A DNA stretch of 64,000 bases. It comes from Taiwanofungus camphoratus. Its lineage: Eukaryota > Basidiomycota > Agaricomycetes > Polyporales > Taiwanofungaceae. Where the stretch lies: positions 744,001-808,000 of the forward strand of contig CP021222.1 of assembly GCA_003999685.1 (NCBI GenBank), given 5' to 3'. Shown piece after piece: positions 1 to 11,500 of the stretch; position 1 is the first letter of the stretch, and each line of letters begins with the position of its first letter. Made by a program: the position numbers and the translations under genes. The notes under the pieces were generated by a model that was given only the letters and a program-made list of their open reading frames with translations, was not told the DNA's origin and did no database searches.

Positions 1-1086
1 TTATTGTGAGGAAAACATCTATCTACTCGCCCAGGTATTCTCTACGCGGGCTGAAAAAGACAAGAACTGGCCTTGGCTTGTGTATGCTGTCTTCATCTCG
101 AACGACGATCAAACGGTCGGCAGTGCCTACCCTATCTCAGTGTATGCTTTCAGTACTGATCCGAGATACGAACTCTTGCTGCTAAGTAGGTCGCACTTTG
201 GAATCAGAAGGCGGCCCGCAAAGATGTAGTCGTCTGGGATTACCATGTGGTCCTCGTCCTACTCCCTCGCGCACAAACGGAACCCAATGATCTAGGCCCG
301 AACGGGTCTGAGGCTCGGGCTGAGAATGAGACTTGGGTATATGACTTCGACACCCGTCTCTCTGTCCCATGCAACTGGCTAGGCACGTCCCTTCTCGACA
401 TGTGGCCATGCATCTGACACCCCTTGTACCCACATTTCACACTCGCATCAAATGCAAACAACCGCGAACGAACAGAGTACGTATACGGAACATTTCCGTA
501 TGCATTCGACGCCATGTTCGCCGATCGCGTCAAGCAGGCGTATCACAGGTGCGTTGTTCGAGTATGATTGCGCTGTTGACGGGAGACTAATACGTACCGT
601 GATATGCGATCATCTGTGCATGATTCGGTCTGCACTACAGCCTCTTCAGAGTCGTTCCTGCGGATATATATCTCGACCATTTTGCCTCTGATCGATCTCA
701 CATGGTCAGTCCATATTCTCATTATATCTCACTGTCGCCGTAAAGACGTCCTGATCGAGCCATTGGACGAAAAGCTCATCAATCCTGCCAATGTTGAGGA
801 TCAGGTCGGCCTGGACGGATACCAGTCGCCGTCAAGTACACCTCACGCACCAGATCCTCAACCATTCTACAGATCAGCGCCTCCTCGGTACCCACCACTG
901 TGTGGGAGGAGAGCGCGGGAATTAGGCGTCACGCATAATCTGATGGACTCGTTCGTGGCGATGACTGCGGCTTCCGTGTCCTCATGCAGAAGAACAGATG
1001 CTGGAAAGGTCGATGCACAGCAAGGCTATGGCGAAGTGATGGATATAACCGGATTTGTGCACTGGTTGTCGGATGGAAGGGAGTAG
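1..1086 (+). CDS. NTAQ1: Protein N-terminal glutamine amidohydrolase (NTAQ1), 5' end outside the window
   Basis: Deamidates N-terminal Gln to Glu in the Arg/N-degron pathway. The first codons read YCEENIYLLAQ, matching the region with the catalytic Cys of human NTAQ1 (Cys codon at 5-7). The family signature WDYHV, with the catalytic His, lies at 235-249, and VYDFDT, with the expected catalytic Asp, follows before base 360. After further introns an exon gives FRVVPADIYLDHFASDRSHM (about 645-704), then PPRYPPLCG, HNLMDSF and a C-terminal GYGEVMDITGFVHWL ending in TAG 1084-1086. This order matches the family end to end. I infer introns at about 116-189, within about 360-645, and from 705. Only about 25 N-terminal residues should be missing, beyond the window edge. 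Exon limits are approximate; the family call is firm. Confidence 0.9.
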
Positions 1087-1452
1087 ACAGCTCAACAAAA
1101 CACACCCTTCTCAAAGTATGAGACGGTCTGCACACTTCGAATATAATGCCCAGTTCACTATTCTGGCTCGCAATTAGAAGGCAGTGAGAGAGACTCGCCG
1201 AGCACTGAGTGAGGGCAAAATTTGTTAGTTCGAGTTGAGATAGGTGCAAGAGGCAGTGTCACGAAGGTTCCGGATTGTGACGTGCTGTGTCACATTTTTG
1301 TCTATTCCTTCCTCCTCAACGTGCCCGTCGCCTACACCACAAGCGCTTCGGTCTTCCCTTGTCTCCCACTGCTTGCTGCGATACCGGTCAGTTCCATTAT
1401 ACTTACAAAGGGACGTTATTGAACCCTTTTCCGCTTAGAACTAGTCCCAACA
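1087..1452. other. Intergenic, NTAQ1 to BTB gene
   Basis: Spacer between two same-strand genes. No convincing coding exon seen; it should hold the NTAQ1 3' UTR and the promoter of the BTB gene. Confidence 0.5.
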
Positions 1453-3080
1453 ATGAACGGCCATAGCGGACCTAGTAACGGCGTGGCAATGGGAATGGTG
1501 GACACGAGGCAGGCAGGACCTTATGCGAGTCATCCGGGCCCGTCGACGAGTGCCGCGGGGACGCCTGTGGTGAACGGATATGCCCAGTGAGTTATAGTTG
1601 ATTCCGTGTATATGTTATGCCCTTGTTGTGTGGTGGTGAACGATTGATCGTGCACCTTGAATTCTTTCATGACAGCTGGAATCACAACAGAGCATGAAAT
1701 GTAACTGTCTGTGTGCCGCGTTACCTTCCTGTAGAGGGGCGCGTCTCTTGTACATCACTTGGGTTGTGCGGGTAGGGAGCTACAAACATTTCACGTATAC
1801 CTGCGGTGGAGCGTTGTATTTGAGTACGGAACGGGCGCCTTGACGGACTCTCATCGACGACTTCTTTGACTGTTTAGACTAATGCCGTATCAATTACACA
1901 ATGAAGATATTGTAAATCACTTGTATCATGCTGGATTTCAGACTGGTGTGCGTCTTGAATATTCTTTCTAATCTGCCTGACATGTGTACTAATGTCGTCC
2001 CTTCATTCCTAGAACTATGCCGACACAATTTTGGTAGGGGATACGTCTTCCTCGCGATTGGCTAAGTATCATGATTAATGTTGCTTGTCTAGCATGTCCA
2101 TCAAAATGCGTACCGACTACACGCACTCATACTCTCACGATCGCCCTTCCTTGCCCACTTGATGTCCACATCACCACAACCAGCCGGTCAGCGCACTATA
2201 TACGTACATCTGGAACATGAACCGGAGGTTACCGATGAAGTAAGCCCTGTACATACTGCACCTTGATTTATCGGATCTAATTGCAGTCATGTCATACCAG
2301 GGCTTTGCAATAGGTGAACCGAATTTTTTTCTAGGCTATATCTTAACGCTTACTCTCTCTTCAATTTACGCCAGCTTTGGGATACCTGTACTCCTCTGTA
2401 TCCTTAAATTTGATACGTCCCGAAAATGCAAGAGCGGTGCTTGCGGCAGGATGTCTCCTCGGAGGGATGGATGACCTCTGCAGCTACGCATATGAAGTCT
2501 GCAGGCAGTCTATCACAGTCGATAGCATCTCCGGCTGGCTCGACTTTGTCGATTCCATTCCGTCTCCATCTGACGGTACATCAACCCCCATCGAACAGCA
2601 TCAAATGCCTCCTAGGACAGCCGTGTTCGGTCCTTATGCACAGAGGCTGAAGGATGATATCTTCAACTTCCTCGTAGTTACACTACCCAATATGCTCAAC
2701 GTAGGGGGGCAGATGACTCCGGTGACACCCCACGCAGACGGGGACACATCAGACGCCGGCCGGGATACACTACTCCAGATCTTCGCCCGTGTACCATTTG
2801 ACCTCTTCAAGGCGGCAGTGGAGTCGCCGACATTCCAAATCGGTATGTTGCGCATATCTCACTGTTTTGCAGTGCGGATACTCACAATTTCCTAGGATCC
2901 GATCAGTCCCGCTTCAAATTTGCAAAAGATGCAATTGAGCTCAGGAAGCGGGGCCTCGCACGCGGTCACGGGGCGGAAGAGACTGTGGTGCTTGCGTTCG
3001 GCGGCGCCAATTTTGGCGGGAGCGCGGTGCATGTCACACGAAAAATGCGCAAGCGGCCTTTGTGGAAGGTCAACTCCTAA
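1453..3080 (+). CDS. BTB/POZ-domain protein, fungal type
   Basis: Start ATG 1453 opens a low-complexity leader (MNGHSGPSNGVAMGMVDTR) followed by several short introns. Exons then read LHNEDIVNHLYHAGFQTG, NYADTILVG and HQNAYRLHALILSRSPFLAH, which has the BTB pattern (ligand-facing D..L.V.., then 'his..LaarSpfF'). A long exon from about 2377 gives a helical region ending SPTFQIG; after an intron near 2850-2896 the last exon begins SDQSRFKFAKDAIEL and ends at TAA 3078-3080. BTB proteins mediate dimerisation and often act as Cullin-3 adaptors. No kelch or MATH partner domain is visible, so the role is open. Estimated length 400-450 residues; intron borders approximate. Confidence 0.72.
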
Positions 3081-5046
3081 TCAACGATTTTGTCTTAGTG
3101 CTTTCGATTGTCCTGTTCATCTTGCATCACGATCATCTTAGTTGTTGTGCCCACAAGAATAATATCAGTATGCAACAGAGTTGTTGAAAGCGTAGGACTG
3201 ATCTCAATTCTCGTTGTGAGTTTGTCCACAGCAAATGCGTGGATTGTTTCTAATCGATCACTGCGATTGTGCTGTGATTACATTGCCACTGAGAACTCCG
3301 AGTCTGTGAGTCAATTCAAAAGCATGGGGACGAAGTCGCGCTTTTTGATCATAGTAACAACCGAAGTCGAAGAATCATCAGCCTGGCTGATTGCAGATAG
3401 AATACAGATGTGCTAGTCCCCGTGTTCACAGTCAGCCAATCCGTGGCTTGACCACAGGATTGGTGAATGGCGGGTGGCAGGATCATAAGTCTTTCCGTCG
3501 TGGTTATTGCATAGCTATCTACAGAAACGTCTGGGAATCGGGAATTCGTCGCGAAGGACCGATGTTGAGAGAAAAAAAAAGGAACGTGGGCTGCCGAAGC
3601 GGCTGGTCACCTCCGAATGGTGTTGATTCCATAACGCGGTGAGCACATTGATTATGAGTCACATTTTGTCGAAATGACTTGTCAACTCATCTCAAAATCC
3701 GCGTAGCAAAAAGGGATGCATTGACCTGAGAAGTTCAAGGGTGAGTTGCTGCTCCAAGACGATGGTCGGAACTCACATGTTGATAAAGTCTTTGTGACAT
3801 GCTTATCCTTCAATCCTTACAGCCGAACCAGTCTCATCGCTTCCGTCGTGAGTATGCTGGGCAACAGGTTTTGTCAGGGAATATCCGCGATTGCAGCCAG
3901 TATTTCTTGGGACCAGACAGCCGGAAATGGCCTTTCAACATGTGGTCCACGTCAAATTTGGGTCGACTGTGTTCACCAGGTGCGGGTTCGTGATTGGCAG
4001 TATGGGTATATGAGCGACAACGCTGGCATCGAAGACGGAGATGAAGTGCACACATCGGGTCTGAATGTCCATAATCGTGAGTGATGCTCCACATTCGCAT
4101 CAGCGGCTATACAGCATCGTGATCTAGTCCTGCTACTTTCACCTAATCATTTTGGCGAGCAAACTTGTCCACATGAGATCTTGAAATTAGCTGAGCGTCC
4201 TCGCCATATAGGGTCCGAACGAGACAGTTGTTGGCGTTCCACAACCAGGCGCCCTTGTCCCACGTCGTAAAATAACTTGAACCGCTCAGATGTCGATTCA
4301 GGTCATATTCACTGGCTCTCGGTGCGATTGTTGATCGTTCCATGCAGGACTACGCGGTAAGAAGCGAATGTTAATCACGATTACAATTTTCTAGCCTCCC
4401 CCGTGGCGTCCTGGTTGGGTCTGGCGGATACACCGGGTGACGAGACGGTGTAGTGTTCCGCTGGAAGAAAGTCCGACCTGTGCATAATCCATATTCGCAA
4501 AGGATAAGTATCAAACACGCCGTCGTAGAATTCGACAGGCGTCGTGGAAGAATTGCGCACATCAAAGAGGCGAACTTTGTGTACTCGCGGCCAAGTCCTC
4601 CGTGTATACAGTGACAAAAACTTGAGTGGCCGTTACGAGGCCCCCTTCGTAACATCAAACTCTAGTCACTTGTCTGGAATTGCACCGCGCGGGGGATGTT
4701 GCTTCAGAGATCTCAGGTTTCTCGGCCGAACCTTGTTTTCTCTAAGTCCAATCGTCTGCTGCTTGATGATTCTGGTAAAACTAAGCAACAAACGTGCCTT
4801 GGTCTACTCTCACGGGAGACGGCAGCATCAGCGGGCGTTGATACACATTTGGACAACAGCCACCATCCACCGGTTGAGGAGGCCGATTCGAGACACCACG
4901 ACTACTCCTCGGTCCGTAAGCGATGGTAAGGAATGGTATCGACTCGCCCTCCTGCCGGACCGGCGTCATAGAAATTAGCAATTATGCCCTGTCATACCAT
5001 GTTATGCTTGCGATATCCGAGCCAGTTTCTGGCAGCCTTCTACATA
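3081..5046. other. Gene-poor stretch with unassigned open segments
   Basis: No gene could be assigned. On the minus strand, segments at 4381-4617 (KVRLFDVRNSSTTPVEFYDG), 4143-4343 (TTWDKGAWLWNANNCLVRTL) and 3834-4090 have a faint WD-repeat flavour. They are broken up by stops, and I could not chain them with consistent splice sites. They may be exons of an unrecognised gene or remnants of a decayed one. Confidence 0.3.
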
Positions 5047-5209
5047 CAGTCAACTCCCTCTTAACCCATACCACCTCGGTGGAAGCTACGAGCTATGGGT
5101 TATCAGGGAGTATGGGAGACTATTGCACCACACAAAGCAATTTGGTGGATCGGAAAAGCTATGGGTTTAGAGGTTTTGAGAGGTATGGGTTAAGAGGGAA
5201 TTGACTGTA
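5045..5209. mobile_element. MITE-like element with 26-bp terminal inverted repeats and TA target duplication
   Basis: The element proper is 5047-5207 (161 bp). The left terminus starts CAGTCAACTCCCTCTTAAC; the right terminus is its reverse complement over 26 bp with a single mismatch. TA dinucleotides flank both ends (5045-5046 and 5208-5209). It has no coding capacity. TIRs beginning CAGT with TA duplications fit non-autonomous Tc1/mariner/pogo-superfamily elements. The interior has further copies of an AGCTATGGGTT-like motif, so it could fold into a long hairpin. Confidence 0.8.
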
Positions 5210-7664
5210 CTCATTGCTTTGGTCAATGAGGCAACACTAGCACATACTTACGTGACAGGATGCTATGTGCGTACGCATGCCCTGTGCGGTACCTCCGGTT
5301 TGTTGGCCGTCATATCAACGGATGCGTGCCGACAAATTCGTGTAATGATGTTGAGAAGAGAGAATTTCGATCTAGCTATGGAAAAGTAATTGCTGCGTTG
5401 CGAGACCGCTCGCTTAAGGAAACATGCCAGTACGACATTCTAATTCAAAACAATTGCCTCTTTGAGCCTGGCAAGTCCAGCCGATAATTCCGGGATCAAT
5501 ACTAATTCCATTATCTGACTCCAACAAGGCACCATCCGGTACTAATAATAGGGCGGTGAATGTTATTTCACGTGGCATATAAGAACCACCGAACAGATAA
5601 TAATGCTGAATATAAGGTTGAACTCAATCCGACAACTCCTTCGCCATGTACTGACAACCTGCGAATGGAAGTTTCATGTTGAGTTCTTCGACAATGGGCC
5701 AATGGGCCAATTAGAGATTCGCTTTCGTGTCGTTAAAGTCAATCTCGATCATTTGCGCTGTGAGTTTTGAATTTTGTACATACTTACAACTTACTCATGA
5801 TGCATACTAGGCCCAGTGACGAACATCCAAGCTTGGTGTACAATAACTCCCATGCCCTTCGAGATTGAAGAAACATCTATTGAACTTTAAGGCACAAGCG
5901 TCCAATTCATGGGAATCATGCGCTAGGTCCTCATCCTGTGTGCTCGAGCCGAGCGTCTGGTTCTGTTGAGACCCGAAGCTATATTCCCAATTTATATTCA
6001 TCCCTCAGCCCCTCTTTTCCGCAGATCTCTGCTCTATGACTATTGCCCAGTCCTCTCGTGAAAATGCATGCACTGAAGTTGACCTGAATGGGTCATTTGA
6101 GCAACTAAGCTATTGACATGAAGTTCAATACAATACTTGGGCAGGCAGCCTGAAGGGCCGTGCTGAACTCATCCATGACTAGTTCAGCTGACCGCCGTTC
6201 TGGTGCATGTGATATGGGTCAGTCACAGGTATTAAAGCGTGTTGCAGAATATTTAGTCTCGTACTGTTGTTGAACCACAGGCCTGGAGCCAGCTAGCTCT
6301 CGCGACGGGGCCGGACGTCGTGTTGGCGACGAAAAGTACGTGAAGTGATCTCGGTAGATCGATGCAAGCAAACCTCTTAATCTGCGTTTGATATATGGTC
6401 AGCCCACCGCAGGGGATAAGTGATGATCATCTATTGTCTGATACCGTAGCTTATCGTCATCTGGCGAAATCGGAGAGAGTTCTGAACTGATACCGACCGG
6501 AGATGACGAACCACCTTGAGCGGCTGTAGAAATCAATTGCGAGGACCATTCAAGGAAGTGAACGGGCTTCACAGTGAGCTCCAGACAGCGATTGGACCCG
6601 AACATAATCCACCTTTGGGTTGCTAGAACGTCCTGGCCGCACCACAGGAAGTTCCAAGCATGAGACGACATACAACCATGCGTTCTAGGCCGCGATCATC
6701 TGGTGCGCGCTGGACAAACTTGTGCAAAGATAATGCGGTCAGCTTCATTACTTCTACCGGTGTCCGGCTCTGCGATAGGAGCTGGGTCAGAACCCTACGT
6801 AGACGTTGGTCCCGACAATGTTGCGGGAAGCATTCCCCATCGAAAGCTCCAGCGTAAAGTGGAACAGCATCTTCCCAGGTGGTCAACTTCTGATATTAAC
6901 CCGCCCTAGTAGAAAATAGATTGGTCTAGCAAGGCCCACATGCAGGTCGGTGACCAGCTCATAACTCTCTCACTTAGTTTATCGATCAGCAAGCGGGTTC
7001 TATGGTTTATCTAACCGTCACAACGGAGGCGGGGCGCTCGCAGTGTGTGTGTGCCGGAGATTCAGAACGGCGGAGATAGCAGGCTGCCGCGAGGTAAGGA
7101 AATCGACATTTGGTTCAGCAGGGCTGCTTCGAAACTGCCATCGATGCTACAATTTGAATAAACACTGTTCATCAAAGTGAGATGTCCCTTCGTGGCCTTC
7201 TAGAGAAATAACATCCGTTAGCTATCGCGTCGCGGGAGAAGAGTTGGGACAGTTACAGATGTGTTTTACTGGAAATACATCTGTCGAACGGCTGTCTCAA
7301 TCGGCGATTGAGAATTTTCACAAGGACGAGGTCTGCGTTAGAGAGTTCTGGAAACTTATGCAGATCATCACCGATTCAACACTGTTACTCACGGACAGTG
7401 CGTTTCGGACTCAGTTCGGGAAGCACCACGCAACCAAAATTTAGAACTTGTGTTTTCCTTCCTCATGCTCCACTGGGCGAAGAAACAATATTTTTATCCT
7501 GCTTCGGTAGGATGATCGATAGGCTTTGGTTCCCATGCTCCTAAGTTGCCGGTGACGAATAGCACGATACCGAGAATGGGTCAGGGTGTTACGCAGGCTA
7601 ACGTATATCAAGCGGACATGTGGAGACCGTAAGACGTCTGTGAACACACCTGCCTACTCGCCTG
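5210..7664. other. Long stretch without a recognised gene
   Basis: Only short open frames are present (for example minus strand 6623-6886 and 6399-6671, plus strand 7244-7444). None gives a recognisable family and no splice chain was found. It could hold a small unrecognised gene, 5' exons of the DUF6593-like gene, or decayed sequence. Confidence 0.35.
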
Positions 7665-8394
7665 ATGGCTGCTAATGATCGACTCAACAATGTCTTCTTC
7701 ACAGGGGAGGATAACCCTCGAAACTGTATCATCATTGGTTATACCTACGCCGCATCGACCGTGAATCGACAAGACAAACCGATCTTCTTTCATTTCAAGA
7801 CTGTGAGAGAACAAATTTCAGAAACAAGGACGACGGTAAGAGTCAGATATTTTAATCCATATCTGTGATTCAAGTCGACCTGGTGAATGCCGGCGTCTCG
7901 ATTAACAGGTATTCCGAAATCAAGAAGTCGTAGCGTACCTTGACTGGAGCATGGACGTCCATTTGGGCATGATGACTATAGGAACGAATTTACAACAGCC
8001 TATGTCGTACTTCATCATGCCAGGGACAACTCCCAAGTTACGTCACACGGCTTTATGGACCGTTCATAACCTGAGCATCGATGACTTTTACCAGTGCTCG
8101 TATGTTCACCTCTGCCGGTAATGTGAGGTATGAATGGCGAAAGCTTAATGACCGATTGGATTCCTATGATGTACGCTGCAAGCATTCATCTTCCTGGCTG
8201 GTAACTCATAATTTCTTCTTAAGTTATACTCCAGCCCCAACACGGTCATCGCTACATTCCGCCGTGAGACAGAGGAAACACCGGTTGGTGTAGCGCATGC
8301 GGCGATGCAATACAACTTCGACAACGACACACTTTTGCTCGAGTCTCTCGTAGCACTATGTCTCAACAGATGGATGGCATTGCGTAGGTCGTAA
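7665..8394 (+). CDS. DUF6593-like protein (basidiomycete family)
   Basis: Four exons join cleanly in frame: 7665-7835, 7909-8036, 8095-8170 and 8224-8394. The product runs from MAANDRLNNVFFTGEDNP through TTVFRNQEVVAYLDWSMD, MPGTTPNARMFTSAGN, YEWRKLND, LYSSPNTVIATFRRETEE and a final hydrophobic helix LLLESLVALCLNRW. The order (start 'F..eNP.n', then 'TTi.R...vA.ldW', then 'Y.W', 'L....n.viA.f.r', C-terminal helix) is how I remember DUF6593 proteins, which are expanded in mushrooms and have no established function. Introns are 73, 58 and 53 nt with GT..AG ends. An upstream first exon cannot be excluded. Confidence 0.7.
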
Positions 8395-8594
8395 GCGTTG
8401 AGGGCAAATGCATCCTAGCAGCAAACAGCACGGACCACATTATTACAGACGAACTGCGATTCTGATGATCATGCATCCTCTTGTTACTATTGGCGCAGCA
8501 GACAATGGAAGAGATAACGTGCCAAGAACTAGACAGCCTGGAAAAATAAGATCATGCAAAGCACAATGTCCAGTAGCGAGTGAAATATCGGGTA

Positions 8595-11500
8595 TCAGGT
8601 ATTAGATCCTATGGACCCAAGCATTTGTTCTAGTCTTTCTTCAACCGTCCAATGCATGTCGCCTTCTGAGCCGACTGATGACGCTGTAGAATGACCGAGA
8701 TGCGCCTGTGGACGCTCAGGAGTTATGTTAAATGATCCAGCATCCATTCCACGCGATAAATTCTCGACGAGACGGCCAATCTGTGCAGAAGAGCTGAAGA
8801 ACACCTACAGGAAGAGTGAGTAGATGTCGACAGTTAGGAAAATATCGCGTGCCTTGGTCTCCGGACGATTAGTCCCCTTCGAATGTTGTTGCCTTTTCCG
8901 CAGTGAGAACGACGTTGTACTACCCTTAGATGACTTCCTCTCGTGGCCTTTGAAAAATAGCTTTAAACCGTCACTATTTGATTCTTTCGTAGAATATTCC
9001 GATACAAAGCTGGTCCGATCTCCATAGAACGACTCGCCATCGTCATCCCGCAGCCCATTCACAATAGACCTAGTGCAAGAGTTAAAGATTAACGTACGTC
9101 AAAAAACCATTCAACACACCAAATGGTCTCCCCGTTGGCCATTTCAATTACTTCCAATGCAGGACCCGATTCTGGAATCGTGTCTGTCTGGATATGTTGA
9201 GAACTATTCGATCCTTGAGCCTCTGCATGGGCTGCATTCGGAATCCGACTGTCCCCAGCATACATCTCATATCTAGTAGAAACTCTTCAACAAGGAGGAC
9301 AAGGAAGAATGGACATGTGCTCACAGTGAATCATAGGTTGAGCTAGATTTCTCCATTTGGGCAGGTAAGGTAAGATTATCGTGTTGTGATGGAAATGAGT
9401 GCGGCAGTTGTGGTATCGGAGGGGAACCATCAGCTGAGAACCGCCGGCCACCTATAGACTTGTGCGGAGGTGGGGTGGGGACACGTTCATGGATGGAACG
9501 AGTGGAATGTACTGAAGCTGCGCTAGCCGATCGACGACGCTTCGATGCTGATTGTTTTCGTATGAGATGATTCAAGTCGACCGTTGATGTCCTGGCATCT
9601 GATGGGAAAATGATCGTCCTTCGAACTATCGAGTTGACAGCATTGTCCATCCGTTGTTCTTGACGGAGACCGAGAGAAGTCTCCACAGGTTTACGGACGG
9701 GTGCTTGTCTGATCTCTGTAGAGGGTCTAGGAGAGATTCTGTCCATGCTAGGTCGTCCTTCATAGATGGTATTTGAACGGGGGTCGTCAGGGGTGTCGCT
9801 CGCTCCAGCACTGGTTAGCTGGCTCTTCCGACTGTCGGTCACGGAGGTTATCCGTGTAAGCTTGGTCCACGCAGTCGATCGAGAGGAGGTCGAGGGCGAA
9901 CGAGCAATCAGATCATTCAGAGCTGCTTGGTCCAAACCAAGATTAGAGGCAGCATCAAATAACTGTTTCAGGGCGGCCTCATCAGTTATGTTCTGGGATG
10001 GTGTTGAGATGGTCGGCAGTTGTTGAACGATTTCAGGACTGAGCCTCGATGTCGATGACTGCGCGGGTGGGGCTCGAGTATGAAGAGAACTTTCACTCCT
10101 AAATTCAACCTTTGTGGCCGGTGCAGAATGCGAAGATGGACCTCCGGAACGTTCATGTGAAGAGGACATAAAAGAGGATGGAGATAAGGATGCTGCTGAG
10201 GGTGGAGAGGGCCGTTGGCGTTGTGGAGACGAATACACTTCTGTTCCTCGCTGTTTACGGAAACGAGCCATGAAGCCCTTTAGACCAGGTGTTGCAGAAG
10301 CGGGAGGGCTGGAAACTGGTGCGGCAGGGACCCCAAATAGACTCACATCATTCGTGCTGGATATGACCGGCTCTGGACGAAGAACAACATTCGAAGCACT
10401 GAATGATGGGTCCGGAGCGGAACGGGGGGACCTGAGATCTAACGGATACGGGGTAATTTCATCTCCAGTATGAACAGGTGGCTTTGAGCGCAGAGTACCC
10501 CGCAACTTCCTGAAACGGGAGCTAAGCTTGCTAGGTGTCGTGCCCGGATGCCCAGACGTCACCGAAGGAGACGGTAGAGGTATCGTATCTACACTCGTGG
10601 AAGCTGAGACCAACTTCGGTGACGATATCTGATTAGGGTTGATCCTCTTGCGAGAGAGGGTGCCCAACACTTCCCCTATCTTAGGTATCGAAGGCGATTT
10701 CCTCAGAGCCGCAGTCGCGGCTTCAGCCCTCTGCCGAACCTCTATAGCCAACAGCGCTGCATCCGCGTGAGGACTCCTCGAAGATGAAGCATCAAACCGG
10801 GGGCTGGTAGGAGACACCATGTCCCGTAGGGAAGAATCTTGCTTCGATGGCTGTGCAGGCTGAGATGGTATTATTTCCGAACGTAGCATATTCAGTGACT
10901 GAACCTGAGCGTCAGGTCCAGCATTCCCTGCAACAACTGGTGATTCTACAGGCGACGTTGGCCTTGCCTTGCCCTCGACACCGAACAATGCATCTGCGAG
11001 CGCTCGATGGCGACGATTGGGGCTTGAGAGCGGAGGATCAGCGGGAATCTGAACCGTTGTCACAGTGTCATCCACGTTCGGCATAGTTGACGGCTTCAGC
11101 CGGGGTGATTCGATGCTATCCACGACCGAATCGAGCAGAGCACTTGCCTTGGCTATATGGTCAACATTTCTAGAAGGTACAGTAATAGTAGGACTCTGAG
11201 GCTGAGGGGTGGGACTAGTGACCTGCTAAGACGATCAACACTCTGAAGAGTAATAGAATGAATGTGATTATGCACCCTGTTATCCATTCCATTATACGAA
11301 TAATTGGACTGAGAAGTTGACGGTCTTCGCCTTCTCAGAGATGAAGCACGGTTACGGCCATCAGGAGTCACGGCTTTAGTAAGCGCTGCGTTGACCAATT
11401 TGTCCTGGATGGCCACAAAATCGCCCTTTGTTAGTCCAGTTTGTCGTCGAACAGCATCCTCAATCTCGAGACTCTCATATGGTGATGTACCCGGGGTGGA

